Source: Grimontia hollisae CIP 101886
Lineage (GTDB): Bacteria; Pseudomonadota; Gammaproteobacteria; Enterobacterales; Vibrionaceae
Direction: 5' to 3'
DNA: 64,000 nt
NCBI RefSeq assembly: GCF_000176515.1
Contig: NZ_ADAQ01000008.1
Coordinates: forward strand, 216,001 to 280,000
Shown here: positions 20,388-28,788 of the stretch, piece after piece
How positions within the stretch are numbered: the stretch's first letter is position 1
Layout of the letters: the number at the start of each line of letters is the position of its first letter
Notes under the pieces: generated by a model
What the model saw: the letters and a program-made list of their open reading frames with translations, nothing else
Told to the model about the DNA's origin: nothing
The model's database searches: none
Position numbers and translations under genes: made by a program

Positions 20388-20600
20388 TTAAAGTGCAACG
20401 ACATTCGCCGCTTGCGGACCTTTCTGGCCTTGTTCAACGTCGAAAGAAACTTTTTGGCCTTCAGCCAGGGTTTTGAAACCGTCAGAAGCGATAGCACGGA
20501 AGTGAACGAATACGTCTGCACCGCCGTTGTCTTGGGTAATAAAACCAAAACCTTTCTCTTCGTTAAACCATTTTACTAGACCCGTTGTTTTATTAGACAT
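20388..20600 (-). CDS. CspA-family cold-shock protein, copy 2
   Basis: Encodes the same 70-residue protein as the gene 581 bp to its left, with RNP1 KGFGFI and RNP2 VFVHF. The DNA differs at a small number of silent positions (for example GACATTCGCCGC versus GACGTTAGCCGC near the 3' end), so the copies are not brand new, or are kept alike by gene conversion. Each copy has its own promoter, leader and terminator, so they are separate transcription units in the same direction. Confidence 0.95.
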   Translation of the reverse strand: MSNKTTGLVKWFNEEKGFGFITQDNGGADVFVHFRAIASDGFKTLAEGQKVSFDVEQGQKGPQAANVVAL

Positions 20601-20818
20601 AATGTGTCCCTTATATAAATTAAATTCTTTGATTTTTTCGCTGAATGCGATGCACTGAAAGCTTGAATTTGAATTATTGAATGTTACGAAAATCTAAGGG
20701 AAACGCAGAGGGCACAACAAAAGGAGGGCAAACTGGAGTTTTACTTTTACTTACGTGTTTCAAATAACCCTGTTCAACAGAGCAAGGACAATACTATAGT
20801 AAATCGTACCTTTGTAAA
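20601..20818 (-). promoter_or_regulatory. promoter and long 5' leader of csp copy 2
   Basis: Counterpart of the copy 1 leader: -35 TTTACA (20813-20818), -10 TAGTAT (20791-20796), predicted leader about 180 nt. It keeps an exact 581-bp offset from copy 1 throughout. Sequence identity falls off upstream of the -35. Confidence 0.6.
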
Positions 20819-20933
20819 GCTTTATTATTCGAAATATCAAAATAAATCCTTATTCGCCTGGTTTTTAACCAAAAAAGCAGAAAACAGGGCGACCGACTAA
20901 CTATAGATAGCCCCAGATTTCACCTACACAATG

Positions 20934-22118
20934 CTATACGTGCTGCCCTGCCACCCAGCCTGAGCTCCAGGCCCACTGGAAATTGTAACCACCGAGCCAA
21001 CCGGAGACATCCATCACTTCGCCAACAAAATAGAGCCCTGGCACTTTCTTCGCTTCCATGGTTTTCGATGACAACTCATCGGTGTCCACACCGCCCAGTG
21101 TCACCTCTGCGGTGCGGTACCCTTCCGTCCCATTCGGTGCAATATGCCAGTTGTGAAGGTATTCTGCCAGTGCATTGATGTCTTTCGGGTTAAGCTGCCT
21201 GAGCGGTTTGTCCTGAATATCACCACGGGCAATTAAGGCTTCAACAAGTCGTTTTGGCAGCAGGCGGGCCAGGCTGTTTTTCAGGCTCTGCGCCGGGTGT
21301 TTGTCACGCATGGCACTGAGGGTGTCTGCCACGTCCAGATCGGGCAAAAGATCGATCGTGACCTTCTCGCCCGGTTTCCAGTAGGAGCTCACCTGTAACA
21401 CCACGGGGCCTGACAAGCCCCGGTGGGTGAACAGCAGGTTTTCTTTAAACAGCACCCCACTCTCGGTGGTGATGGTCACCGGAACTGCGATACCGGACAG
21501 ATCCGCAAAAGCCGCCTTGTCTTTATCGTGCAGGGTAAAAGGCACCAGTCCTGCCGTGGTCGGCACGCGGGCAAGGCCAAACTGTTCGGCAATCTGGTAA
21601 CCAAACGGTGTCGCACCGAGTTTTGGCATCGAAAGGCCGCCAGTTGCCACAACCAGCGACTGGCAGCTCACCGTATCTGTATCCAGCTTTAAGGTGAAAC
21701 CATCGTCGGTCTTTTCGATATCATGCACATCGCAGCGGTAGCGTTGCTCCACGGTTGGCTGGTCGCACTCTTTGAGCAACATATCCACAATGTCTTTAGC
21801 CGAATCGATGCAAAACAGCTGGCCGTGCTCACGTTCTTCCCATGCGATACCATATTCGTTGACCATGGAAAAGAAATCCCACTGGCTGTACTGTGCCAGC
21901 GCCGATTTTGGGAAGTGTGGGTTGCGGCAGACGTAGTTGGCGGCAGTCACATCATAATTGGTGAAATTACAACGCCCGCCCCCGGAGATCAGAATTTTCC
22001 GGCCCGGTTTCTTGCCGTTATCGACTACCAGCACACGGCGGCCACGCTTACCTGCCTGCGCGGCACACATCAGGCCTGCGGCACCTGCGCCAATGATCAC
22101 CACATCTACTTGTTTCAT
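20934..22118 (-). CDS. yhiN: HI0933-like flavoprotein (YhiN family)
   Basis: Predicted FAD-dependent oxidoreductase of 394 residues with unknown substrate. The N-terminal dinucleotide-binding motif is VIIGAGAAGLMCA (8-20). The HI0933 family signature GRKILISGGGRCNFTN lies near residue 40, and the C-terminal FAD contact region is GLYFVGEVMDVSGWLGGYNFQWAWSSG. It precedes the mscS-like gene on the reverse strand by sense of position but is transcribed after it, with 62 bp between. A GC-rich hairpin (22143-22164) in that gap lacks a T run. Confidence 0.9.
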   Translation of the reverse strand: MKQVDVVIIGAGAAGLMCAAQAGKRGRRVLVVDNGKKPGRKILISGGGRCNFTNYDVTAANYVCRNPHFPKSALAQYSQWDFFSMVNEYGIAWEEREHGQLFCIDSAKDIVDMLLKECDQPTVEQRYRCDVHDIEKTDDGFTLKLDTDTVSCQSLVVATGGLSMPKLGATPFGYQIAEQFGLARVPTTAGLVPFTLHDKDKAAFADLSGIAVPVTITTESGVLFKENLLFTHRGLSGPVVLQVSSYWKPGEKVTIDLLPDLDVADTLSAMRDKHPAQSLKNSLARLLPKRLVEALIARGDIQDKPLRQLNPKDINALAEYLHNWHIAPNGTEGYRTAEVTLGGVDTDELSSKTMEAKKVPGLYFVGEVMDVSGWLGGYNFQWAWSSGWVAGQHV

Positions 22119-22180
22119 CTTTACAACCCATTACACGAAATCGGGCGGCATTGTAGCCGCCCGTACACCTTGGAGCCAGT

Positions 22181-23308
22181 CTAGTTTTTATCCGGCGGGA
22201 GCGCCAATTCTGGGCTGGGTGAGATCTGCGCGTTTATCACATCATCGCGGTCAAACGCGACAGTACGGGTCGGGAAGGCAAAATCAGCACCGTGCGCGTG
22301 GACGATGTCGACAATTTTCAGCATCACGTCCTGTTTTACTTCGTGGTATCGTGCCCAGTTGACGGTTTTAGTGAAGGTGTAGATAAAGAAATTGAGCGAG
22401 GAGTCAGCAAAAGCATCGAAATTCACCATCAGGGTCGCACGCTGTTCAATGTCTGGATGGGTTTTCAGCATGTTTTTCACATCATCGACAATGGCTTCCA
22501 TCTTGTCCGCGTCTTTGTAACGGATGCCGATGGTTTCGTTGATGCGGCGGTTTCGCATCCGCGACGGGTTTTGTACCACGATATTACTGAACACAGAATT
22601 GGGGACGTAGAGCGGGCGGCTTTCAAAGGTGCGGATCACTGTCATCCGCATACCTATGCGTTCCACGGTACCTTCGATATTCCTGTCTGGTGAGCTTATC
22701 CAGTCCCCGACACTGAAAGGGCGGTCGAAATAAATCATCAGGCCACCGAAAAAGTTCGACAACAAATCCTTGGCCGCAAGACCGACAATCAGGCCACCGA
22801 CGCCACCAAAGGTGAGAAGCCCTGTCAGGCTGATACCAAACTCCTGCAGCAACGTCAGGACACCAATAAAGGCCAGCAGCAGACGCAAGACATGCCCTAT
22901 GGCAGAAACTGTAGTCTGGTCACGCTTATTGGATTGGGAAAGGTAGGCTTCAATGGCGTTCACCAGGCGCAGCATTACCCACAGCATGAGAATGATCAGC
23001 AATGCTCGGCGTGATACAACAAGCCAGTCAGTGCCTACTTTAACTACGCTGGCATCCAGCAAGCTGCCTATCGCAAAGGTGGTTGGCCACAACCAGATAA
23101 ACACACTGACTGGTGTACTGACAGCCTGAAGCACAATCGTATCCCACTGGGTCCGCGTCTTTTTCGACACCTCCACCAGTTTGCTGAACACAAACCGCCA
23201 AACCAGCCAGGCAATCGCTGCGGCACCCAGCATCAGACCAACATGTTCGAGCCAGTCTAGATTCAACCCTTCAGTGCTTTGTTGCCACCATGCAAGAAAT
23301 CTGTCCAA
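22181..23308 (-). CDS. MscS-family mechanosensitive ion channel
   Basis: Membrane protein of 375 residues with about five predicted helices. The pore-lining helix is [20 protein letters not shown] with the Gly/Ala pattern of MscS TM3, followed by [20 protein letters not shown], the hallmark of the MscS beta domain. The size and extra N-terminal helices put it nearer YnaI than MscS itself. It would open under membrane tension during hypo-osmotic shock. It probably shares a transcript with yhiN downstream. Confidence 0.9.
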   Translation of the reverse strand: MDRFLAWWQQSTEGLNLDWLEHVGLMLGAAAIAWLVWRFVFSKLVEVSKKTRTQWDTIVLQAVSTPVSVFIWLWPTTFAIGSLLDASVVKVGTDWLVVSRRALLIILMLWVMLRLVNAIEAYLSQSNKRDQTTVSAIGHVLRLLLAFIGVLTLLQEFGISLTGLLTFGGVGGLIVGLAAKDLLSNFFGGLMIYFDRPFSVGDWISSPDRNIEGTVERIGMRMTVIRTFESRPLYVPNSVFSNIVVQNPSRMRNRRINETIGIRYKDADKMEAIVDDVKNMLKTHPDIEQRATLMVNFDAFADSSLNFFIYTFTKTVNWARYHEVKQDVMLKIVDIVHAHGADFAFPTRTVAFDRDDVINAQISPSPELALPPDKN

Positions 23309-23349
23309 ACCCCACTCCGACGTTTTTGTTCGCTATCCGGGAAGGGTAA

Positions 23350-23380
23350 CAAAAAAAACGCGGGCATCTGCCAGCGTTTT
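23350..23380 (-). terminator. intrinsic terminator of uspB
   Basis: Reverse-strand stem AAAACGC.GGCA/TGCC.GCGTTTT followed by a run of eight T. Confidence 0.75.
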
Positions 23381-23413
23381 CTGAGAATTGAGTGAACGTT
23401 TGTTTTTTGCTCG

Positions 23414-23752
23414 TCAAAGCCCTGCAAACGCCACAAAAAAGAGCGACAAAACCAGTGTCAGCACCAGTGCAGTCGAAAGAATGAAGAGGTGGCGAACCTT
23501 ATTGCATTTGGCAATAAAGACGTTGTCATGATGATGGAGGTATTCCTGACTGCGGATATAATGGAACAACCTTTTCTGACGACTGATATCACTCTGAGAC
23601 GCAAAGAAATTATTTCCACGGGCCACTTGTTGGTAAAGCAACGGGTTAGCTTCACGCATCATGACCAATAACGTACGCAGCGAACTCAGGTAGCGCAGGA
23701 TGTTGACCAGTGCGACAAAAAAAATCGCAATAATTAAGCCGTCTCCGCTCAT
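23414..23752 (-). CDS. uspB: universal stress protein B
   Basis: Small inner-membrane protein of 112 residues with a helix at each end (residues about 5-22 and 88-110). It matches E. coli UspB (111 residues): SLRTLLVMMREANPLLYQ corresponds to SLRALLVVLRNCDPLLYQ, and the central HHDNVFIAKCNKVRHLFIL also aligns. In E. coli it is a sigma-S-dependent gene needed for ethanol resistance in stationary phase. It is divergent from uspA, as in E. coli, but here 618 bp apart. Confidence 0.93.
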   Translation of the reverse strand: MSGDGLIIAIFFVALVNILRYLSSLRTLLVMMREANPLLYQQVARGNNFFASQSDISRQKRLFHYIRSQEYLHHHDNVFIAKCNKVRHLFILSTALVLTLVLSLFFVAFAGL

Positions 23753-24024
23753 GGTTTATCTCCCAGTGTTGCTGGTGGCCACTTCCACAATTTGGATGTC
23801 CACCACAAAGGCCGTCTGTAAAGGTGACCTCTGTCAGGTAAAACTCAATGAAGAACAGGGTCTTTCCGTCTTCCCCTAATCAGTATTTCTTCCGGTTTGC
23901 ACGAACATACGCTTGTGGTATGGGCGGGATTGCATGCCCCCACACAAAACAGTAAACCAGGCAATCTTCGTGTGATACGGCGACAAAACACCTGATGGCT
24001 TAGAATCTCAATATCGAGGAGATT
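23753..24024. other. uspB-side intergenic region
   Basis: No gene supported. It presumably contains the uspB promoter. A reverse-strand open frame (23845-24048) has no convincing ribosome site or family features. Confidence 0.5.
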
Positions 24025-24153
24025 ATGGCCCGCCGCCAGTCTGTTCATTCTGACAAGCTGTTACCTATCACCCCGCCAGTCTGGTTTTTTGATGACATGC
24101 TTATATATCAGTATAGATTTGATGCCGAAAACGCCAACTACAATTCTCGATGA
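24025..24153 (+). CDS. possible small protein of 42 residues
   Basis: An ATG with GAGGAG four bases upstream opens a 42-codon frame between uspB and uspA. The product starts MARRQSVHSDKLLPITPPVW and continues with a short aromatic, acidic stretch (WFFDDMLIYQYRF); it is not a membrane or signal sequence. I do not recognise a family. The good ribosome site and the non-repetitive composition argue for coding; the shortness and lack of known relatives argue against. There is no clear terminator or promoter of its own. Confidence 0.4.
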   Translation: MARRQSVHSDKLLPITPPVWFFDDMLIYQYRFDAENANYNSR

Positions 24154-24370
24154 CATGCACAGTACCGACGTTTTACGCACTGCAATTATTTCCCTTTTTA
24201 TCAAATTGATAGCTAATCTGACTATGAGATATTTTTTTTTATTGCGGTGCTATTCACACTGGCAGTAACGTCACTGGACATGCGCTGGCATTGCGATCCA
24301 TGCAACAGTCTTCACACGGCGACAGTGGTAATTTTCAGCGGTAATCATTGGCTTTATAGGGAGTCAGGCT
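24154..24370 (+). promoter_or_regulatory. uspA upstream region
   Basis: AT-rich at 24190-24245, including a long T run (24231-24240), then mixed sequence up to a GGGAGTCAGG ribosome site. The uspA promoter must lie here but I cannot place it with confidence. Confidence 0.4.
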
Positions 24371-24796
24371 ATGGGCTATAAACACATTTTGGTAGCAGTG
24401 GATCTGTCATCTGACAGCGACGTGTTGGTCAAAAAAGGGGCGGCGCTGGCGGCGCCCTTAGGTGCCAAACTGTCACTCATTCACATTGATGTGAATTACG
24501 CACAGCTGTATACCGGCCTTATCGATGTCAATCTGGTGGAAACCCGCAACCGCCTCATCGATGAAGCGCAGGCCCAGTTGAATGCACTTGCACGCCATGC
24601 GGAGTATCCGGTGGCCCACACTCTGGTGGCCAGCGGAGATCTGGCTGATGAGATCACTGAATCCATCAGTCACTATGGGATTGATTTGGTACTTTGCGGT
24701 CACCACCAGGATTTCTGGAGCACATTGATCTCGTCAGCCAAGCAACTGATCAACAAAACCCCGGTCGACATGCTGATGGTGCCACTGCCAAGTTGA
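24371..24796 (+). CDS. uspA: universal stress protein A
   Basis: Cytoplasmic stress protein of 141 residues (E. coli 144), induced on growth arrest and involved in resistance to DNA and oxidative damage. It has the Usp fold, starting MGYKHILVAVDLSSDSDVLV. The region LVLCGHHQDFWS...STAKQLI-like (ISSAKQLINKTPVDMLMVPL) matches UspA, which lacks the full ATP-binding motif of UspFG-type members. It is preceded by a GGGAG site. Transcribed alone. Confidence 0.95.
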   Translation: MGYKHILVAVDLSSDSDVLVKKGAALAAPLGAKLSLIHIDVNYAQLYTGLIDVNLVETRNRLIDEAQAQLNALARHAEYPVAHTLVASGDLADEITESISHYGIDLVLCGHHQDFWSTLISSAKQLINKTPVDMLMVPLPS

Positions 24797-24889
24797 TCGC
24801 GGCGCTCATCCGTCCAGACGAAGATCGCTACACATTGCCGCCAGGTTCTTTAGAATTGGCGGCAATTTTTATCATGTTAGGGAAAGAAA

Positions 24890-25759
24890 ATGGGGTATCT
24901 ATCGTTTGTCACCCTGCTGTGGGCGTTTTCATTCAGTTTGATTGGCGTGTATCTGGCTGGACAGGTCGATGCCTGGTTTTCGGTAGTTACCCGTGTGGCA
25001 TTAGCAGCCTTGGTATTCCTGCCCTTCCTGCGCCTGAAAGGCGTGCCTAAGCCCCTGATGCTGAAACTGATGGCAATCGGCGGCATCCAGCTTGGCCTGA
25101 TGTACTGCTTCTACTACCAGTCTTTCCTTTACCTGTCTGTGCCGGAAGTACTGTTGTTCACCGTTTTCACCCCGGTGTATGTCACCCTTACCTATGACTT
25201 GCTGAACCGCCGTTTCTCCCCCTGGTACCTGATGACAGCCGCGCTTGCTGTTCTCGGTGCAGTAGTGATCAAGTTTGCCTCGGTTAACCCGGACTTTATG
25301 CTGGGCTTTCTGGTTGTTCAGGGAGCAAACCTCTGTTTTGCTATCGGTCAGGTAGGTTACAAGGTGGTGATGGAACGCGCCGGGATCGATGTGCCGCAAC
25401 GCACGGTGTTTGGCCTGTTCTATCTGGGCGCTCTCTGTGTGGCCCTGCCGGCCTTCCTGCTGCTCGGCAATACAGAAAAACTGCCAACCACCCATATTCA
25501 GTGGGGCATTCTGGTTTACCTCGGCACCGTGGCATCCGGCTTGGGCTATTTCCTCTGGAACAAAGGGGCAACTCTGGTGAATGCCGGCGCACTGGCGGTG
25601 ATGAACAATGCGCTGGTGCCTGCGGGTATTCTGGTGAATGTACTGATCTGGAACCGCGATGCTGATCTAGTCACGCTGGCGTTGGGCGGTGCGGTGATCC
25701 TCGTATCGCTGTGGCTCAATGAAACCTGGGTGAAAAAGAAAATCGACGCGACCGCTTAG
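24890..25759 (+). CDS. EamA/DMT-superfamily permease
   Basis: Inner-membrane transporter of 289 residues with ten predicted helices in two EamA repeats. The first repeat includes ALVFLPFLRLKGVPKPL and YLSVPEVLLFTVFTPVYV; the second includes GTVASGLGYFLWNKGATLVNAG, a typical EamA motif. Relatives export amino acids, amines or carboxylates; the substrate cannot be inferred here. It starts at an ATG with AGGGAA upstream and ends in a terminator at 25780. Confidence 0.88.
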   Translation: MGYLSFVTLLWAFSFSLIGVYLAGQVDAWFSVVTRVALAALVFLPFLRLKGVPKPLMLKLMAIGGIQLGLMYCFYYQSFLYLSVPEVLLFTVFTPVYVTLTYDLLNRRFSPWYLMTAALAVLGAVVIKFASVNPDFMLGFLVVQGANLCFAIGQVGYKVVMERAGIDVPQRTVFGLFYLGALCVALPAFLLLGNTEKLPTTHIQWGILVYLGTVASGLGYFLWNKGATLVNAGALAVMNNALVPAGILVNVLIWNRDADLVTLALGGAVILVSLWLNETWVKKKIDATA

Positions 25760-25779
25760 CACGCCGGGTACACAGACAA

Positions 25780-25804
25780 AAACACCGCCAGCGTGGCGGT
25801 GTTT
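25780..25804. terminator. bidirectional terminator between the EamA gene and fre
   Basis: Stem AAACACCGCC/GGCGGTGTTT with a 5-nt loop and T or A tracts on both sides. Confidence 0.88.
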
Positions 25805-25831
25805 TTCTGTCTGGTGTTTCTGGCCTGTGGC

Positions 25832-26551
25832 TTACAGAAACGCGTAAGCATCCGCAAACAGGTGATCGCGCTCGGCGCCACGCTCATTACAGAACATCTC
25901 ACGTGCTGCTCCCGCCATTTCAAACCGGCCGGCAATATAAATGTCGTAGGCAGACAGGGAGACGAAATCTTCCATCACTGCCTCCAGCACATTGCCGGTC
26001 TTGCCATTCCAGCCTTCCGGGGCAGTTTCCACCACAGGAATATAGGTCAGGTTGCTGTGTTTCAACGCCAGCGCTTCCATTTCGTCGTTTGCATAAAGCT
26101 GGCTGATATCGCGGCCGCCCCAGTAAAGGAAAATCGGCTGTTCAAACCCCTGACCCAGGCAATGGTCAACCATGCTTCGCACATAAGAAAAGCCGGTTCC
26201 GCCGGCAATCAATACTAACGGACGCTGGCGCTCTTCACGCAGCCAGGCATCACCGTGTGGCGCATCAATCACAAAAGAATTGTCGCCTTTCTCCAGTGTC
26301 GCCTGCGCCGCTTTTACCACGTCCATGGCATAGGCGTTTTCTTCTGCAGCACCAATATGCAGTTCCAGCTCGCGGCCACCCTGGCGGCATGGGCTGCTGG
26401 CAATGGAGAACGGGCGCTTGTCTTTCTCACCCATCACCGCCAGAAGATACTGGCCCGCTTTGTAGCTGACCGGTCTCTCGGGCTTCAGCAAAATTCGATA
26501 GGTGTTATTAGTCAGCGGTGACACTGACGTTACTTCACATTTAATAGTCAT
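25832..26551 (-). CDS. fre: NAD(P)H-flavin reductase
   Basis: Reduces free flavins with NAD(P)H; relatives supply reduced flavin to luciferase, ribonucleotide reductase and iron reduction. The ATG at 26551 gives 239 residues (E. coli Fre 233), beginning [20 protein letters not shown]. The flavin-binding motif is RPFSIAS, and the NAD-binding region starts [16 protein letters not shown]. The end, [26 protein letters not shown], is typical. Its start overlaps the upstream ferredoxin gene by 11 bp. The ubiD-fre neighbourhood is as in E. coli, except for the gene in between. Confidence 0.93.
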   Translation of the reverse strand: MTIKCEVTSVSPLTNNTYRILLKPERPVSYKAGQYLLAVMGEKDKRPFSIASSPCRQGGRELELHIGAAEENAYAMDVVKAAQATLEKGDNSFVIDAPHGDAWLREERQRPLVLIAGGTGFSYVRSMVDHCLGQGFEQPIFLYWGGRDISQLYANDEMEALALKHSNLTYIPVVETAPEGWNGKTGNVLEAVMEDFVSLSAYDIYIAGRFEMAGAAREMFCNERGAERDHLFADAYAFL

Positions 26552-26819
26552 TGCTTTCCTCAAAACTAACCACCAGATCACTGCACGGTATGGCCTGACA
26601 GGCAAATATCCAGCCTTGTTGTTTTTCCTGTTCAGTCAGCATCGGTTCAAGGTGATAACGCACCTCGCCTTCCACCAGCCGACACAGGCAGCTTGCACAA
26701 GCCCCAATCTGGCAACGGTTAGGAAAAGGCACCCCTGCATCAAGCGCGCCCTGTAATAGGGTCTGGTGCCTGAAAACGGTAAACTGCGTTCCCGCAGGCA
26801 TCAGGTGTACCGTATACAT
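26541..26819 (-). CDS. [2Fe-2S] plant-type ferredoxin
   Basis: Small electron carrier of 92 residues with the cluster ligands C36, C41, C44 and C74 (C-x4-C-x2-C-x29-C) in the context [14 protein letters not shown]. It resembles the ferredoxin module found at the N-terminus of CDP-6-deoxyglucoseen reductase and phenol hydroxylase reductase type enzymes. It begins 4 bp after the ubiD stop and overlaps fre by 11 bp, so ubiD, ferredoxin and fre are one operon with coupled translation. Fre itself could be its reductase partner, which would make a split version of a ferredoxin-flavin-NAD fusion. That partnership is inference. Confidence 0.9.
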   Translation of the reverse strand: MYTVHLMPAGTQFTVFRHQTLLQGALDAGVPFPNRCQIGACASCLCRLVEGEVRYHLEPMLTEQEKQQGWIFACQAIPCSDLVVSFEESNDY

Positions 26820-26822
26820 CGT

Positions 26823-28703
26823 CTATAGACCCAGTTTATCCCACATTTCATCGACATTCGCGACAGTTCGCGGATCTTTGCTAATGGGCGTACCCCACTC
26901 ACGGACAGTTTCACCCGGCCATTTGTTGGTGGCATCAAACCCCATCCTAGAACCCGCACGTAGAGCCTGTGACCCGCCTTGCTGTGCGTTTGTGCGCAAC
27001 AGGGTATCACGGGCCGGATCCATACGGGTGGTTATCGCCCAAATTACATCGTTCCAGTCGCGGATGTTGACGTCTTCCTTATCAAACACCATCACAAACT
27101 TCACGTCCGCCACGTCCCCGAGCGAACCCCAGATAGCTTCAATGATGCGGGGGCCATCGCCCAGTGCCTGTTTGTTGATGCTGGCCATCACCATGCCGTT
27201 GGCATAGGCTTCCGGTGGCAGGTAGATATCCGCCAGTTCAGTGTGCGCGGCTTTCAGGGCAGCAACTCTGGATTCAATCTCTGCGCTGTCAGCAATGCGC
27301 GCGTCATGATTGGCGTAACCGGAGAGCTCAGCGTCCCACTTTTTAGTGACATCCAACCCCATTTTCGAACCTAACCCAACCACAGGCGAGGCAAAGTCGA
27401 GCGAGTCAATCGGGGTGTGCTCAATCATCAGGGTGTCACGCACTGGATCCATGCGGGTGGTCATGGCCTGCACCACACTGTGCCAGTCTCGCGCGTTGAC
27501 GTCTTCATCACAGACAATCACGTACTTGGTGTACATAAACTGGCGCAGGAAAGACCACACCCCCATCATTACGCGCTTGGCATGACCGGGGTATTGCTTC
27601 TTCATGATCACCACTGCCACGCGGTAGGAACAGCCTTCCGGCGGCAGGTAGAAATCAACAATCTCCGGAAACTGCTTTTGCAGGATAGGCACAAACACCT
27701 CGTTAAGTGCCACACCCAGCACTGCGGGTTCATCCGGCGGACGGCCAGTGTAAGTGCTGTGGTAAATCGGCTTCTGGCGCATAGTAACGTGGGTAACAGT
27801 AAACACGTGGTGGCGTTCAACTTCGTTGTAGTAGCCAGTGTGGTCGCCATACGGGCCTTCATCCGCAAACTCGTTCGGATCGATGTAGCCTTCCATCACG
27901 ATTTCCGCGCTCGCTGGCACGTCTAAATCGTTACTGAGGCTTTTCACCACTTCGGTTTTGCTGCCACGCAACAGGCCGGCAAAGGCGTACTCTGACAGGG
28001 TATCCGGCACCGGCGTTACCGCGCCGAGAATGGTGGCCGGATCAGCACCGTAAGCGACAGAGACGGGAAAAGGTTTACCGGGATGAGTTTCCATCCACTC
28101 ACGCAGATCAAGCGCCCCGCCTCGGTGAGCCAGCCAGCGCATGATGACTTTGTTCTTGCCAATCTTCTGCTGGCGGTAAATCCCCAGATTCTGGCGCTTT
28201 TTATTCGGCCCACGGGTGATGGTCAGCCCCCAGGTCAGCAGTGGTGCCACGTCACCCGGCCAGCAACTCATCACCGGAATTTTATCCAGATTGACCTCAT
28301 CGCCCTGCCATACCACCTCCTGGCACGGCGCTTTACGCAGGCGCTTGGCTGGCATGTTCAGCACCTGTCGGAACACCGGCAGCTTTTCTATCGCATCCTT
28401 AAAGCCTTTCGGCGGCTCGGGCTCTTTGAGGTAGGCCAGCAGCTTACCAACTTCACGCAGCTCTTTAACGTCTGTACGGCCCATGCCCATGGCGACACGC
28501 TTGGGGGTGCCAAACAGGTTTACCAGCACTGGCATGTCATAACCAACGGGGTTTTCGAATAACAGTGCAGGGCCGCCAGCACGGAGCACGCGATCAGCAA
28601 TTTCGGTCATTTCCTGATCGGGATTGACAGGATGGGAGATGCGCTTAAGCTCGCCCACCGATTCCAGGTGGTCGATAAAGGCACGTAAATCAGTAAATTT
28701 CAT
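26823..28703 (-). CDS. ubiD: 4-hydroxy-3-polyprenylbenzoate decarboxylase, long form with duplicated segment
   Basis: Prenylated-FMN-dependent decarboxylase of ubiquinone synthesis. The protein has 626 residues; E. coli UbiD has 497. Residues 1 to about 475 match E. coli throughout, including [20 protein letters not shown] and [14 protein letters not shown]. The extra part (from about residue 495) is a divergent copy of the segment just before it: [30 protein letters not shown] and [14 protein letters not shown] mirror [30 protein letters not shown] and [14 protein letters not shown]. The final copy is the one closest to the E. coli C-terminus. First gene of ubiD-ferredoxin-fre. Confidence 0.93.
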   Translation of the reverse strand: MKFTDLRAFIDHLESVGELKRISHPVNPDQEMTEIADRVLRAGGPALLFENPVGYDMPVLVNLFGTPKRVAMGMGRTDVKELREVGKLLAYLKEPEPPKGFKDAIEKLPVFRQVLNMPAKRLRKAPCQEVVWQGDEVNLDKIPVMSCWPGDVAPLLTWGLTITRGPNKKRQNLGIYRQQKIGKNKVIMRWLAHRGGALDLREWMETHPGKPFPVSVAYGADPATILGAVTPVPDTLSEYAFAGLLRGSKTEVVKSLSNDLDVPASAEIVMEGYIDPNEFADEGPYGDHTGYYNEVERHHVFTVTHVTMRQKPIYHSTYTGRPPDEPAVLGVALNEVFVPILQKQFPEIVDFYLPPEGCSYRVAVVIMKKQYPGHAKRVMMGVWSFLRQFMYTKYVIVCDEDVNARDWHSVVQAMTTRMDPVRDTLMIEHTPIDSLDFASPVVGLGSKMGLDVTKKWDAELSGYANHDARIADSAEIESRVAALKAAHTELADIYLPPEAYANGMVMASINKQALGDGPRIIEAIWGSLGDVADVKFVMVFDKEDVNIRDWNDVIWAITTRMDPARDTLLRTNAQQGGSQALRAGSRMGFDATNKWPGETVREWGTPISKDPRTVANVDEMWDKLGL

Positions 28704-28788
28704 AACCTTCCCGGTTGAGGTGTGTTGGTTCGATTATAACGGGCAAGCCTTGCCAGAACAGATTGATATGTAAGAAACCGTCACGCGG

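Larger units (their letters stand above)
19750..20819 (-). repeat. tandem duplication of a complete csp cassette
   Basis: Two direct copies (about 19750-20238 and 20331-20819), each with terminator, ORF, leader and promoter, are offset by 581 bp with no indels from the ORF through the promoter. About 90 bp of AT-rich, unrelated sequence (20239-20330) lies between them. Confidence 0.9.

Noticed and set aside
23845..24048. 67-codon reverse-strand frame between uspB and uspA
   Set aside because: No ribosome site and no recognisable features; the forward 42-codon frame is a better candidate.
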